A DNA stretch of 12,353 nucleotides from Sedimentisphaera sp050251615. Lineage in GTDB: Bacteria > Planctomycetota > Phycisphaerae > Sedimentisphaerales > Sedimentisphaeraceae. Below the pieces are notes generated by a model that searched no databases, had not been told where the DNA came from, and saw only the letters and a list, made by a program, of their open reading frames with translations. A program made the translations under genes and the position numbers. This document shows, piece by piece, positions 1 to 6,667 of this stretch (within the stretch, counting starts at the first letter, position 1; every line of letters begins with the position of its first letter). The stretch covers positions 1 through 12,353 of the forward strand of contig JBFWMM010000056.1 in assembly GCA_050251615.1 (NCBI GenBank), written 5' to 3'.

Positions 1-20
1 TGCGCGTCGGTTGGCGGAAT
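1..20 (+). repeat. imperfect direct repeat, left copy
   Basis: This 20-nt sequence matches 3404-3423 at 18 of 20 positions (differences at positions 7 and 18) and lies immediately before the helicase gene. Because it begins at the window edge, the repeat may extend further left. In the frame ending at 49 it encodes ARRLAE; the right copy, read in the equivalent frame, encodes ARRLAG. Confidence 0.55.
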
Positions 21-49
21 ATCAAGGAGAGAAAGCGAAAAATGAGTAA
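2..49 (+). CDS. possible 3' end of an upstream gene (partial)
   Basis: One frame open from the window edge reads ARRLAEYQGEKAKNE and stops at TAA 47-49, overlapping the start of the helicase gene by 8 nt. The tail is charged and protein-like, and such an overlap is typical of co-translated genes. The assignment is not secure. Another frame ends with TGA at 43-45, making a classic ATGA overlap with the helicase ATG at 42, and the helicase frame itself is also open to the edge. Nothing about function can be said from 15 residues. If either overlap is real, the helicase is the second or later gene of an operon whose first part lies left of the window. Confidence 0.33.
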   Translation, partial: ARRLAEYQGEKAKNE

Positions 50-3000
50 TTTCATAACCAATGAAAAAGGGACGCTCGGTTTGTCGGCGCGGCTGAACAA
101 TCTTGTTGCGCACAGCAAGGAGCTGAAATTTCTTACAGGTTTCTTCTATTTCAGCGGGTTCAGGGAGATTTACGAGGGCCTTAAAGGGCGCTCCGATTTC
201 ACTCTTAAAGTGCTTGTGGGTATGGAGGCGGGAAGCACAGCCTTCGGCATAATCGAGCATGACAGGCTCAAGAAAAAGGCCAATTTGTCTCAGAGACGCG
301 ATGACTATATCGGCTCTCTCCGGCTTGCTCTCAACAGCGATGGCCTTGATACGCGGCAGTTCCACGAGCAGCTTGGTTTTTTCGCTGAGATGGTGGAAAA
401 GGGCAATATCATAATCCGCAAAACAAAAGAGCCCAACCATGCGAAGCTGTATTTCTTCAAGTTTGACGAGCAGCTTTCATCTATTAAGCAAAGCCACTTT
501 ATCACAGGCTCAAGCAATTTCACAAAAGCGGGCCTGAACACTCAGGCAGAGTTTAACGTGGAAATAGGCGACTACGGCCAGAAGGAAGCGGAAGATTATT
601 TCGACAATCTCTGGAAAAATGCCATCGAGCTTACAGAAGACCCTGCAACAAAGACTCGGATTCTGGAGGTTGTCAGAAGCGGCAACCATGCCTCGCAGAT
701 GAGCCCGTTTGAGGCGTATGTGAAGGTTTTGAAGATGTATCTGGAGAGCCAGAGCCTCGAGCCTGTGAAAGCGGATATAGAAAATATGCTTGAGAAGAAC
801 GGCTACAGCGTTTACCGCTACCAGACAGACGCCGTTGCTCAGGCGCTCAGCATGCTCAAGCGCTACAACGGCGCGATAATCGCCGATGTTGTGGGGCTGG
901 GAAAGAGCGTTGTGGCTTCCATGATCGCCCTTGCTTCCCATTGCCGGGGGATGGTGATTGCGCCGCCCGGGCTTGTGGGCGATAAAAACGGCGAAAGCGG
1001 CTGGAAGATGTATTTGAATCAGTTCGGGCTTTCGAGCTGGGAGGTGCGCTCATGCGGTCAGCTTGATGACGCGCTTGAGTATATGAACAAATTCGGCGCA
1101 GATATTGACCTTGTCATTGTAGATGAGGCACACCGCTTCCGCAACGAAAGCACAGACAGCTACGACTGCCTCAACGCCATCTGCGAGGGGAGGAAGGTTG
1201 TCCTGCTCACGGCCACGCCGTTCAATAATTCGCCTTCGGATATCCTCTCTCTGCTGAAGCTCTTTACGCTTCCCGCGCTCTCGGAGATTACGCTCGATGG
1301 CAACCTCCATGCACAGTTCAGTAAATACGAGAAAGACCTCAATAAGCTTTCCTTTATCCGCAAGAATTATAACTCCTCCGACCAGGCTAAGAGTGAAAAG
1401 GCGCGGAATCTGCATAAAAATTATTTTCCGTTTGAGCATTCTTACAACACTGCAATAATTGATGATGAGTGCAAAAGAATAGCAACGGCGATAAGAACAG
1501 CTATCGAGCCTGTAACAATACGCCGCAACCGTCTCGACCTCAAAAAAGACCCTGTATATAAAAGAGAGGTGCTTGAGCTTTCGGATGTCGCAGACCCTGC
1601 CGAGCTGTTCTACAAGCTGAATGAGGAACAGAGCAAGTTTTATGACGGGGTATTGAACGATTTCGGCGAGGGCGGCTCATTCAAGGGAGCGCTTTATCAG
1701 CCGTATCTCTATCAGGAGGATTTAGAGGTCGATTATGATTTGAGTAAGGATTCCAACTTCAATTTCTGGCAACAGAAAAACCTCTGCGATTTTATGCGCA
1801 GGATGCTTGTAAAGCGGTTTGAAAGCTCTTTCGGGGCGTTCAGGCAGAGCGTTGAGAATTTCATCAAGTTGCATGAAAGAGTGATTGAGTTTGTGGACGG
1901 TTCGGGGGGCAGGTATGTGCTGAACAGAAAACTGCTCGACCGGACTTTCAGCAAGAGCGAAGATGAGATTAATGAGGCGATTGAGGATTTTGTTGAAGGC
2001 CTCGATGCCGACGACAACAGCAAGAAGAATGTTGTCTATAATCTCAATGGTTGGAAGACTGATCGAAAGCAAAATTTCCTTGAATCCATCAATGAAGACC
2101 TTGAGCTGTTCAAGGAGTTGCTTGTCAAGATAGACAAGCTGGAGCTTGTGGAAAGCGACCCGAAGGCGCAGATGCTGATTGAAACGATAAAATGCTCTCT
2201 CGCAGATAATCCTGAGCGCAAGTTAATCGTGTTCTCCGAGTATGTTGATACAATACGGCACCTTGAAGCAAAGCTCAACGGTGATTTTGATGGAAAAATG
2301 TTTGTGGCTTGCGAGGGCCTTGGCCGGCACAAGCTCAGAAAGCTTCTGCATGAGTTTGATGCATCGGATGCAAATCCATCTGATGAAGTGAAGATTCTGC
2401 TTGCGAGCGATAAATTCAGCGAGGGTTTCAACCTCAACCGCGCCGGTACTATAATCAACTACGATATCCCCTGGAACCCGACGCGCGTTATACAGAGGGT
2501 GGGCCGTATCAACAGAATAGGGAAGAAGGTCTTTGATAAGCTCCTCATCTACAACTGCTTCCCATCGGAGCGAGGCGCCGACCACGTACGCAGCAGGCAG
2601 ATTGCCGAAAACAAGATGATGCTGATTCACAGCGCGCTCGGAGAAGACTGCAAGATATTTTCCGCCGATGAGCAACCCAGCGCCGCAGTCCTTTACAGCA
2701 GAATAAACGCCAACCCTGACGAGATGGAAGAGGAAAGCTTCTTCACGAAGATGCGCATGGAATATGAAGAGCTGAAAGAGAAGTATCCGGAGATTGTCGC
2801 AAGGGCAGAAAAGCTGCCGAGCAAGGTGAAATGCGCGCGGAGCGCTGATGAAAACCGCCTGATTATGGCGCGCAGAAAGGCGCTTGCGCTGTTTATACAG
2901 TTGGCGGATGTGAGCGGGGAAAATGTTACCGGAAGAAAGGTGCTTTCTTTTGAGGAGGCGCATCCTTTGATTAAGTGCGAGCCTGAAGAAGACGGTTTGG

Positions 3001-3389
3001 AGCTGTCGGAGCGTTTCTGGCCTGTCTATAAGGAGTTGAAAAAAGAGCAGTACAGCAAGCCGAGATACGGCCCGCAATCATTGGAGCAGAAAGCGATGAA
3101 TAATCTGCGTGCGGCTCTGCAAGTGTTCGGCGGGCACTTCGACAAAAAAGAGAAAGAGTTTTTTGAGAATCTGCTCAAATGCATTGAGGTTTACGGCTGC
3201 CTGACTCAGCGAACGCTTCGCAGGCTTGTGAGCATTTCGCTGGACAATGAGGATAAGGTGCCTGATTTCAGGGATACAATAACAGACCTGCAGTCGCGGC
3301 TCACGCCGGAGTTTTTCAGGGGCGTTGAAGAGCGGGCGCATTCAAGCGAATCAGAGATAATCGTTGCCATTGAACATCAAGCGCCCTGA
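42..3389 (+). CDS. PLD-like nuclease / SNF2-family DEAH helicase fusion
   Basis: A 1115-residue protein that probably uses ATP to translocate on nucleic acid and cut it; the cytoplasmic defence or restriction role is inference. Residues ~20-190 form a phospholipase-D-like domain with one HxK motif (H133, K135), then GSSNFT (N159) and E170 in the usual HKD-family order. The acidic residue after HxK is displaced from the strict HxKx4D spacing. Residues ~255-440 are the first RecA lobe: Walker A DVVGLGKS (K288), DEAH at 361-364, and TAT at 390-392. Residues ~690-840 are the second lobe: FSEY near 730, SDKFSEGFNL, and QRVGRINR at 818-825. The region between the lobes and the C-terminal ~275 residues are charged, probably helical, and not recognised. 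The start at ATG 42 follows AAGGAG at 24-29, though the frame is open to the window edge, so a longer N-terminus is not excluded. The gene stops at TGA and has no co-directional partner downstream. GC by hand count is 39% over 1321-1500 but about 55% near its start. Alternatives are a repair or RNA-related helicase. The domain calls are secure; the biological role is not. Confidence 0.9.
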   Translation: MSNFITNEKGTLGLSARLNNLVAHSKELKFLTGFFYFSGFREIYEGLKGRSDFTLKVLVGMEAGSTAFGIIEHDRLKKKANLSQRRDDYIGSLRLALNSDGLDTRQFHEQLGFFAEMVEKGNIIIRKTKEPNHAKLYFFKFDEQLSSIKQSHFITGSSNFTKAGLNTQAEFNVEIGDYGQKEAEDYFDNLWKNAIELTEDPATKTRILEVVRSGNHASQMSPFEAYVKVLKMYLESQSLEPVKADIENMLEKNGYSVYRYQTDAVAQALSMLKRYNGAIIADVVGLGKSVVASMIALASHCRGMVIAPPGLVGDKNGESGWKMYLNQFGLSSWEVRSCGQLDDALEYMNKFGADIDLVIVDEAHRFRNESTDSYDCLNAICEGRKVVLLTATPFNNSPSDILSLLKLFTLPALSEITLDGNLHAQFSKYEKDLNKLSFIRKNYNSSDQAKSEKARNLHKNYFPFEHSYNTAIIDDECKRIATAIRTAIEPVTIRRNRLDLKKDPVYKREVLELSDVADPAELFYKLNEEQSKFYDGVLNDFGEGGSFKGALYQPYLYQEDLEVDYDLSKDSNFNFWQQKNLCDFMRRMLVKRFESSFGAFRQSVENFIKLHERVIEFVDGSGGRYVLNRKLLDRTFSKSEDEINEAIEDFVEGLDADDNSKKNVVYNLNGWKTDRKQNFLESINEDLELFKELLVKIDKLELVESDPKAQMLIETIKCSLADNPERKLIVFSEYVDTIRHLEAKLNGDFDGKMFVACEGLGRHKLRKLLHEFDASDANPSDEVKILLASDKFSEGFNLNRAGTIINYDIPWNPTRVIQRVGRINRIGKKVFDKLLIYNCFPSERGADHVRSRQIAENKMMLIHSALGEDCKIFSADEQPSAAVLYSRINANPDEMEEESFFTKMRMEYEELKEKYPEIVARAEKLPSKVKCARSADENRLIMARRKALALFIQLADVSGENVTGRKVLSFEEAHPLIKCEPEEDGLELSERFWPVYKELKKEQYSKPRYGPQSLEQKAMNNLRAALQVFGGHFDKKEKEFFENLLKCIEVYGCLTQRTLRRLVSISLDNEDKVPDFRDTITDLQSRLTPEFFRGVEERAHSSESEIIVAIEHQAP

Positions 3390-3403
3390 TGTAACAATTT
3401 GTT

Positions 3404-3423
3404 TGCGCGCCGGTTGGCGGGAT
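3404..3423 (+). repeat. imperfect direct repeat, right copy
   Basis: This copy lies 14 nt after the helicase stop codon and matches the sequence just before the helicase gene at 18 of 20 positions. Both copies are followed 10-16 nt later by GAAAGCG (31-37 and 3439-3445), so similarity may extend with small gaps. The pair brackets one complete gene. Confidence 0.55.
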
Positions 3424-3424
3424 G

Positions 3425-3450
3425 TGCCGCGTGCAGGCGAAAGCGCGGCA
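3425..3450 (+). terminator. GC-rich hairpin after the helicase gene
   Basis: TGCCGCG (3425-3431) is perfectly complementary to CGCGGCA (3444-3450), giving a 7-bp stem with a 12-nt loop. It sits between the helicase stop and the dnaX promoter, where a terminator is expected. No T-tract follows, so intrinsic termination is doubtful. Confidence 0.3.
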
Positions 3451-3458
3451 AGTCTCGG

Positions 3459-3486
3459 TTGTTAAATCGGTCGAATGTAATATAAT
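3459..3486 (+). promoter_or_regulatory. sigma70-type promoter for the dnaX operon
   Basis: TTGTTA at 3459-3464 and a perfect TATAAT at 3481-3486 are separated by 16 nt. Transcription would begin near 3493, leaving a leader of about 33 nt before the dnaX ATG. The leader carries a weak purine-rich ribosome site (AGAGAG, 3515-3520). This is the only clear promoter seen for the four-gene operon. Confidence 0.68.
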
Positions 3487-3525
3487 GTCCGTAAGCGGCA
3501 ACGTAATTACAGGCAGAGAGAAACA

Positions 3526-5163
3526 ATGGCATACACAGTATTAGCGAGACGTTACAGGTCGCAGCGTTTTGAGGACGTTGCGGGGCAGGATGCGATCGCC
3601 CGCACGCTCAGGAACGCAATCACAAGCGACCGCGTGGCGCATGCGTATCTGTTCTGCGGGACGAGGGGCGTCGGCAAGACGACGATGGCGCGCATTCTGG
3701 CCAAGGCGCTGAACTGCCTGCGCGCGGCAGCCCCCACAACCGACCCCTGTTGCGAGTGCGAGAGCTGCCTTTCCATCAACACCGGCGACGACATCGACGT
3801 CATTGAGATCGACGGAGCGAGCAACAACGGCGTGGACAACATCCGCGACCTCCGCCAGAACGCAATGTTCCGCCCCGCGCGCAGCCGCTTCAAAATCTAC
3901 ATCATCGACGAAATCCACATGCTGAGCACAGGCGCGTTCAACGCGTTGCTCAAGATCCTCGAAGAGCCGCCGGCGCATGTGAAGTTTATCTTTGCCACAA
4001 CCGAGCCGAATAAGGTCCTGCCGACAATCCAGTCCAGGTGCCAGCGGTTTGACTTCCGCTCCATAGACCCGCTCACAATCGCGAAGCAGGTTAAAAGCGT
4101 GCTGGCGATGGAGAAAGTCTCCTGCGACGACGACTTCGCCATGGCCGTTTCGCGCCTTGCAAACGGCTCGATGCGTGATGCGCTGAGCCTGCTCGACCAG
4201 CTCCTCAGCACAGGCGCAAACCCCCTCACGCTGGAAGTGCTCGAAGAGGCGCTCGGCGAGCCAGGGATGGGGCAGATTGTGGAGATGACATCTCAGATAG
4301 CCGCAAGCGATGCGGCCGGCGTACTTGCCACCGCGGACGCCCTGCTCACGCGCGGCATGAGCCCGGGCCAGATAATCGATTCGCTCGTTGACTACATGCG
4401 CGACCTTATGATAGCCGCCGCCGCGGGCGTGGACAACGCGCTCATCGTGCAGACGGCTCGCCAGCGCGAGCAGACGGCGGAGATTGTGCGGCAGTTTGAT
4501 ATTGCCTCGCTTGTCTATGCCGTTACCACGCTCGAAAAGATGCGCGATTCTGTCAAGCGAAGCGACAACCCCCGCGCCCTGCTCGAAGCGGCGCTCATAC
4601 GGCTTGCCCTCAGCGAGCATTTCATCAATATCCAGTCCATAGCGCAGGCGCTTGCCGGCGGCGGCGTAAAAAAAAACGCTGAACCACGCCTGACATCGCC
4701 GCGGCCGCGAGCTGCCGGCGGCCCCGCTCACTCTCCGCGAAGGGAGCAGGCTCCCCATGTGCAGGTGCGTCAAATCTCCTGCGCCGATACGGACGAACTC
4801 TTTGCCAGGTGGGGCGAGATAACCGCGCAGGTCGGTGCGGCGCAGCCGCTCTTGAAATGGCCGCTGTCGGACTGCGCACCGCTCAAATTCGATGGCAACG
4901 TTCTTGAAATCGCCTCCAAGTCTCACATTATCACCGGAGATATGAATCAGAAGGCGGATCTGGTAAACGCGGCCTTCTCGGAGGTGTTGGGCAAGGCGGT
5001 TATCGTGCGCGTGCATACCGATTCCTCGGTGCAGGTTGCCAGGGCGAAAGGCGCCAAGGCGAGCAGTCGCCAGCACGATGAGCTCCTGCAGGCCGATGGC
5101 GTGCAGGAGGTAATAAGCGCGTTCAAAGCGCAGGTAATAAGCGTGCATCCGAGGGCACAGTAA
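3526..5163 (+). CDS. dnaX: DNA polymerase III subunit tau (and probably gamma)
   Basis: The clamp-loader ATPase that opens the sliding clamp; the tau C-terminus tethers polymerase and helicase in the replisome. The product is 545 residues. Residues 1-~220 form the AAA+ module: Walker A GTRGVGKTT (K51), a zinc site with C64, C75, C78 and C81 (C76 is extra), Walker B DEIHML (D128, E129), and the sensor stretch FIFATTEPNKVLPTIQSRC. Residues ~225-375 are the lid and the oligomerisation domain. After residue ~383 comes a Pro/Arg/Ala-rich linker, then a compact tau-type domain (~420-515). The tau-specific part, about 160 residues, is shorter than that of E. coli (tau 643 residues). A nine-A run at 4668-4676 falls exactly at the domain boundary. 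The gene is first in an operon with recR, which starts 24 nt downstream. The core is GC-rich (64% by hand count over 3661-3840). Identification is secure. Confidence 0.97.
   Translation: MAYTVLARRYRSQRFEDVAGQDAIARTLRNAITSDRVAHAYLFCGTRGVGKTTMARILAKALNCLRAAAPTTDPCCECESCLSINTGDDIDVIEIDGASNNGVDNIRDLRQNAMFRPARSRFKIYIIDEIHMLSTGAFNALLKILEEPPAHVKFIFATTEPNKVLPTIQSRCQRFDFRSIDPLTIAKQVKSVLAMEKVSCDDDFAMAVSRLANGSMRDALSLLDQLLSTGANPLTLEVLEEALGEPGMGQIVEMTSQIAASDAAGVLATADALLTRGMSPGQIIDSLVDYMRDLMIAAAAGVDNALIVQTARQREQTAEIVRQFDIASLVYAVTTLEKMRDSVKRSDNPRALLEAALIRLALSEHFINIQSIAQALAGGGVKKNAEPRLTSPRPRAAGGPAHSPRREQAPHVQVRQISCADTDELFARWGEITAQVGAAQPLLKWPLSDCAPLKFDGNVLEIASKSHIITGDMNQKADLVNAAFSEVLGKAVIVRVHTDSSVQVARAKGAKASSRQHDELLQADGVQEVISAFKAQVISVHPRAQ
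4668..4682 (+). promoter_or_regulatory. probable slippage/frameshift site making the gamma subunit
   Basis: In frame the site reads GTA AAA AAA AAC, giving nine consecutive A (4668-4676) and containing the heptamer A AAA AAC. A -1 shift (or one extra A in the mRNA) gives AAA CGC TGA, stopping at 4680-4682 and making a product of about 385 residues ending VKKKR. A +1 shift (or one A lost) stops at TGA 4691-4693, at about 388 residues. Either product keeps the three clamp-loader domains and loses the tau tail. E. coli dnaX uses A AAA AAG with ribosomal frameshifting, and Thermus thermophilus dnaX uses an A9 run with transcriptional slippage. No Shine-Dalgarno-like stimulator is visible upstream. 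GC-rich hairpins follow at 4703-4723 and 4742-4755, further downstream than the E. coli stimulatory hairpin. Confidence 0.62.
4742..4755 (+). repeat. hairpin inside dnaX
   Basis: GGGAG (4742-4746) pairs with CTCCC (4751-4755) around a CAGG loop, and GGCCGC (4703-4708) pairs with GCGGCC (4718-4723). Both lie in the linker-coding region shortly after the A9 run. They could pause polymerase or ribosomes there, or could simply reflect GC-rich linker codons. Confidence 0.3.
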
Positions 5164-5187
5164 ACCTTTTTGGAATAAGGGCATATT

Positions 5188-5808
5188 TTGAGCCACGAGA
5201 ACAAAAACGCAGCTTACACAAGCACGATAAACGAGCTGATAAAGGCATTCGCCTCCCTGCCTGGAATAGGTAATGTTACGGCGGAACGTCTCGCGTTTCA
5301 TATCCTGAAAACCGATGCCGCCGAAGCGCTCAAGCTCGCCGACGCAATCATAAACGTAAAGACAAAAATCAAGCGCTGCGCTATCTGCTGCAACTTCTCC
5401 GAGGAGGATATTTGCGCCATCTGCGCCAGCCAGCGCCGCGATAAGGGCATTGTTTGTGTGGTTGAGCAACCGAAGGATGTCATTATCCTCGAAAAGACGG
5501 GGCTTTGCAACTGGACATATCACGTACTTGGCGGCCATATCGCGCCGCTTGAGGGCACGGAACCCGAAGACCTCACGATAAAAGAACTCATCGGACGCGT
5601 GAGGGCGGGGGGCATCAGGGAGATTGTCATGGGCACCAACCCGACTGTAGAAGGCGATGCGACCAGCCTGTATATCGCGAGCCTCCTGCGAGGAACAAAC
5701 ATAAAAATCACCAGACTTGCCCGAGGCCTGCCCTCCGGAAGCAGTATTGAGTTTTCCAACAGCTCGATACTCGTTGACGCAATCCTCGGCAGAACGGATA
5801 TTGAGTAA
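5188..5808 (+). CDS. recR: recombination mediator protein RecR
   Basis: RecR acts with RecO and RecF to load RecA on gapped DNA coated with SSB. The 206-residue length fits the family (E. coli, 201). A helix-hairpin-helix lies at ~23-40 (LPGIGNVTAERLAF). The zinc finger has C64-x2-C67-x8-C76-x2-C79, the E. coli spacing. The Toprim domain begins near residue 88 (VCVVEQPKDV) and includes the YHVLGG stretch at 111-116. The start is TTG at 5188, preceded by TAAGG (5176-5180) with a 7-nt gap; no ATG fits the conserved N-terminus. It lies 24 nt after dnaX. The small DNA-binding protein gene ybaB, which separates dnaX and recR in many bacteria, is absent here. The stop at 5806-5808 is one nucleotide before the next start, so translation is probably coupled. 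Confidence 0.96.
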   Translation: MSHENKNAAYTSTINELIKAFASLPGIGNVTAERLAFHILKTDAAEALKLADAIINVKTKIKRCAICCNFSEEDICAICASQRRDKGIVCVVEQPKDVIILEKTGLCNWTYHVLGGHIAPLEGTEPEDLTIKELIGRVRAGGIREIVMGTNPTVEGDATSLYIASLLRGTNIKITRLARGLPSGSSIEFSNSSILVDAILGRTDIE

Positions 5809-5809
5809 A

Positions 5810-6667
5810 ATGAGCAAAAAACAGCCCCCGATAGATATTGTGTATGAGTGCGATGATTTTGTCGCGGTCAATAAGCCGGCGGGAATCAGCCTCACAAAAG
5901 AACGCGACGGCTCGGCGAGTATGATTGAGCTGCTCAGCCGCCGCATAGAGGCCGGCACAGAGCTCAAGGCCGCTCTGAGGCTCGACAAGCTTACGCCCGG
6001 GATTATCGTTGTCTCAAAGACAGACCTGTTCCACCGCGCTTATGCCGAAAGCATCACGCAGAATACTTCAAGCGTAGTGTATCTGGCGCTTGTGAGCGGG
6101 TTTATCCCGACCGAAAGCGGGCGCATAAAGATGCCGATCGGCAAGGGCAAGGAGCAGGGAAGGATGCAGATTGACCCGCGCAAGGGCAATCAATCGCTGA
6201 CATACTGGCAGAGGCTCGCCGATTTCGGCCATTTCTCACTCCTCGCCGTGCGCCCCATGACAGACCGTACCCACCAGCTGCGCATCCACCTTGCCCATAA
6301 GGGTATGCCGCTGGCCATAGACCCGATATACGCGAGCGAGAGGCCGATATATCTCTCCGAATTCAAGCGCAAGTACCGCAGGGCAAAGTTCGGCGACCAG
6401 GAGAGGCCGCTTGTCGAGAATATGACGCTCTGCGCGTATCAGGTCTCGTTTGCAGAAGGGATTTCGCCCGTGCGCCATATCGCCGCGGCTCCCGAAAAGA
6501 AATTCACGGCGGCAATCAAGATGCTCGCAAAGCACTGCGGTAAGGACGCAAAATCGTTCAACGAGCCTGAACACTTCGCGAAAATCCTTGCCTCCGGGCC
6601 GCTTACAGACCTCGAAATACTCCAATATGAAGGAAGAGAAGATGGATATACTCGTAGCGACGACTAA
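5810..6667 (+). CDS. RluA-family pseudouridine synthase
   Basis: This enzyme isomerises uridine to pseudouridine in RNA; whether the target is rRNA or tRNA cannot be told from sequence. The product is 285 residues from ATG 5810, chosen because it follows the recR stop by one nucleotide; an upstream ATG at 5717 would run deep into recR. Motif I is VNKPAGI (20-26). Motif II is LRLDKLTPG (57-65), with catalytic D59. Motif III is RTHQLRIHLAHKGMP (153-167). In motif II the family's usual HRLD..TSG is altered: Leu replaces His and Pro replaces Ser, while the catalytic Asp is intact. No S4 RNA-binding domain is seen at the N-terminus. The C-terminal ~110 residues extend beyond the catalytic core with a basic segment (FKRKYRRAK) and are not recognised. 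The 3' end overlaps the next gene by 26 bp. Confidence 0.88.
   Translation: MSKKQPPIDIVYECDDFVAVNKPAGISLTKERDGSASMIELLSRRIEAGTELKAALRLDKLTPGIIVVSKTDLFHRAYAESITQNTSSVVYLALVSGFIPTESGRIKMPIGKGKEQGRMQIDPRKGNQSLTYWQRLADFGHFSLLAVRPMTDRTHQLRIHLAHKGMPLAIDPIYASERPIYLSEFKRKYRRAKFGDQERPLVENMTLCAYQVSFAEGISPVRHIAAAPEKKFTAAIKMLAKHCGKDAKSFNEPEHFAKILASGPLTDLEILQYEGREDGYTRSDD

Noticed and set aside
5717..5809. N-terminal extension of the pseudouridine synthase to ATG 5717
   Set aside because: It would lie entirely inside recR in another frame, lacks a ribosome site and adds non-homologous sequence; ATG 5810 fits the family.
3541..5988. 815-codon open frame on the minus strand opposite dnaX, recR and the start of the synthase gene
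   Set aside because: It is antisense to three unmistakable genes. Its translation is rich in Arg, Ala and Val with no recognisable domain. Long antisense frames are expected opposite GC-rich coding sequence.
6450..6641. N-terminal extension of rdgB to ATG 6450
   Set aside because: The extra 64 residues are basic out-of-frame translation of the synthase gene; the family begins at MDILVATTN.
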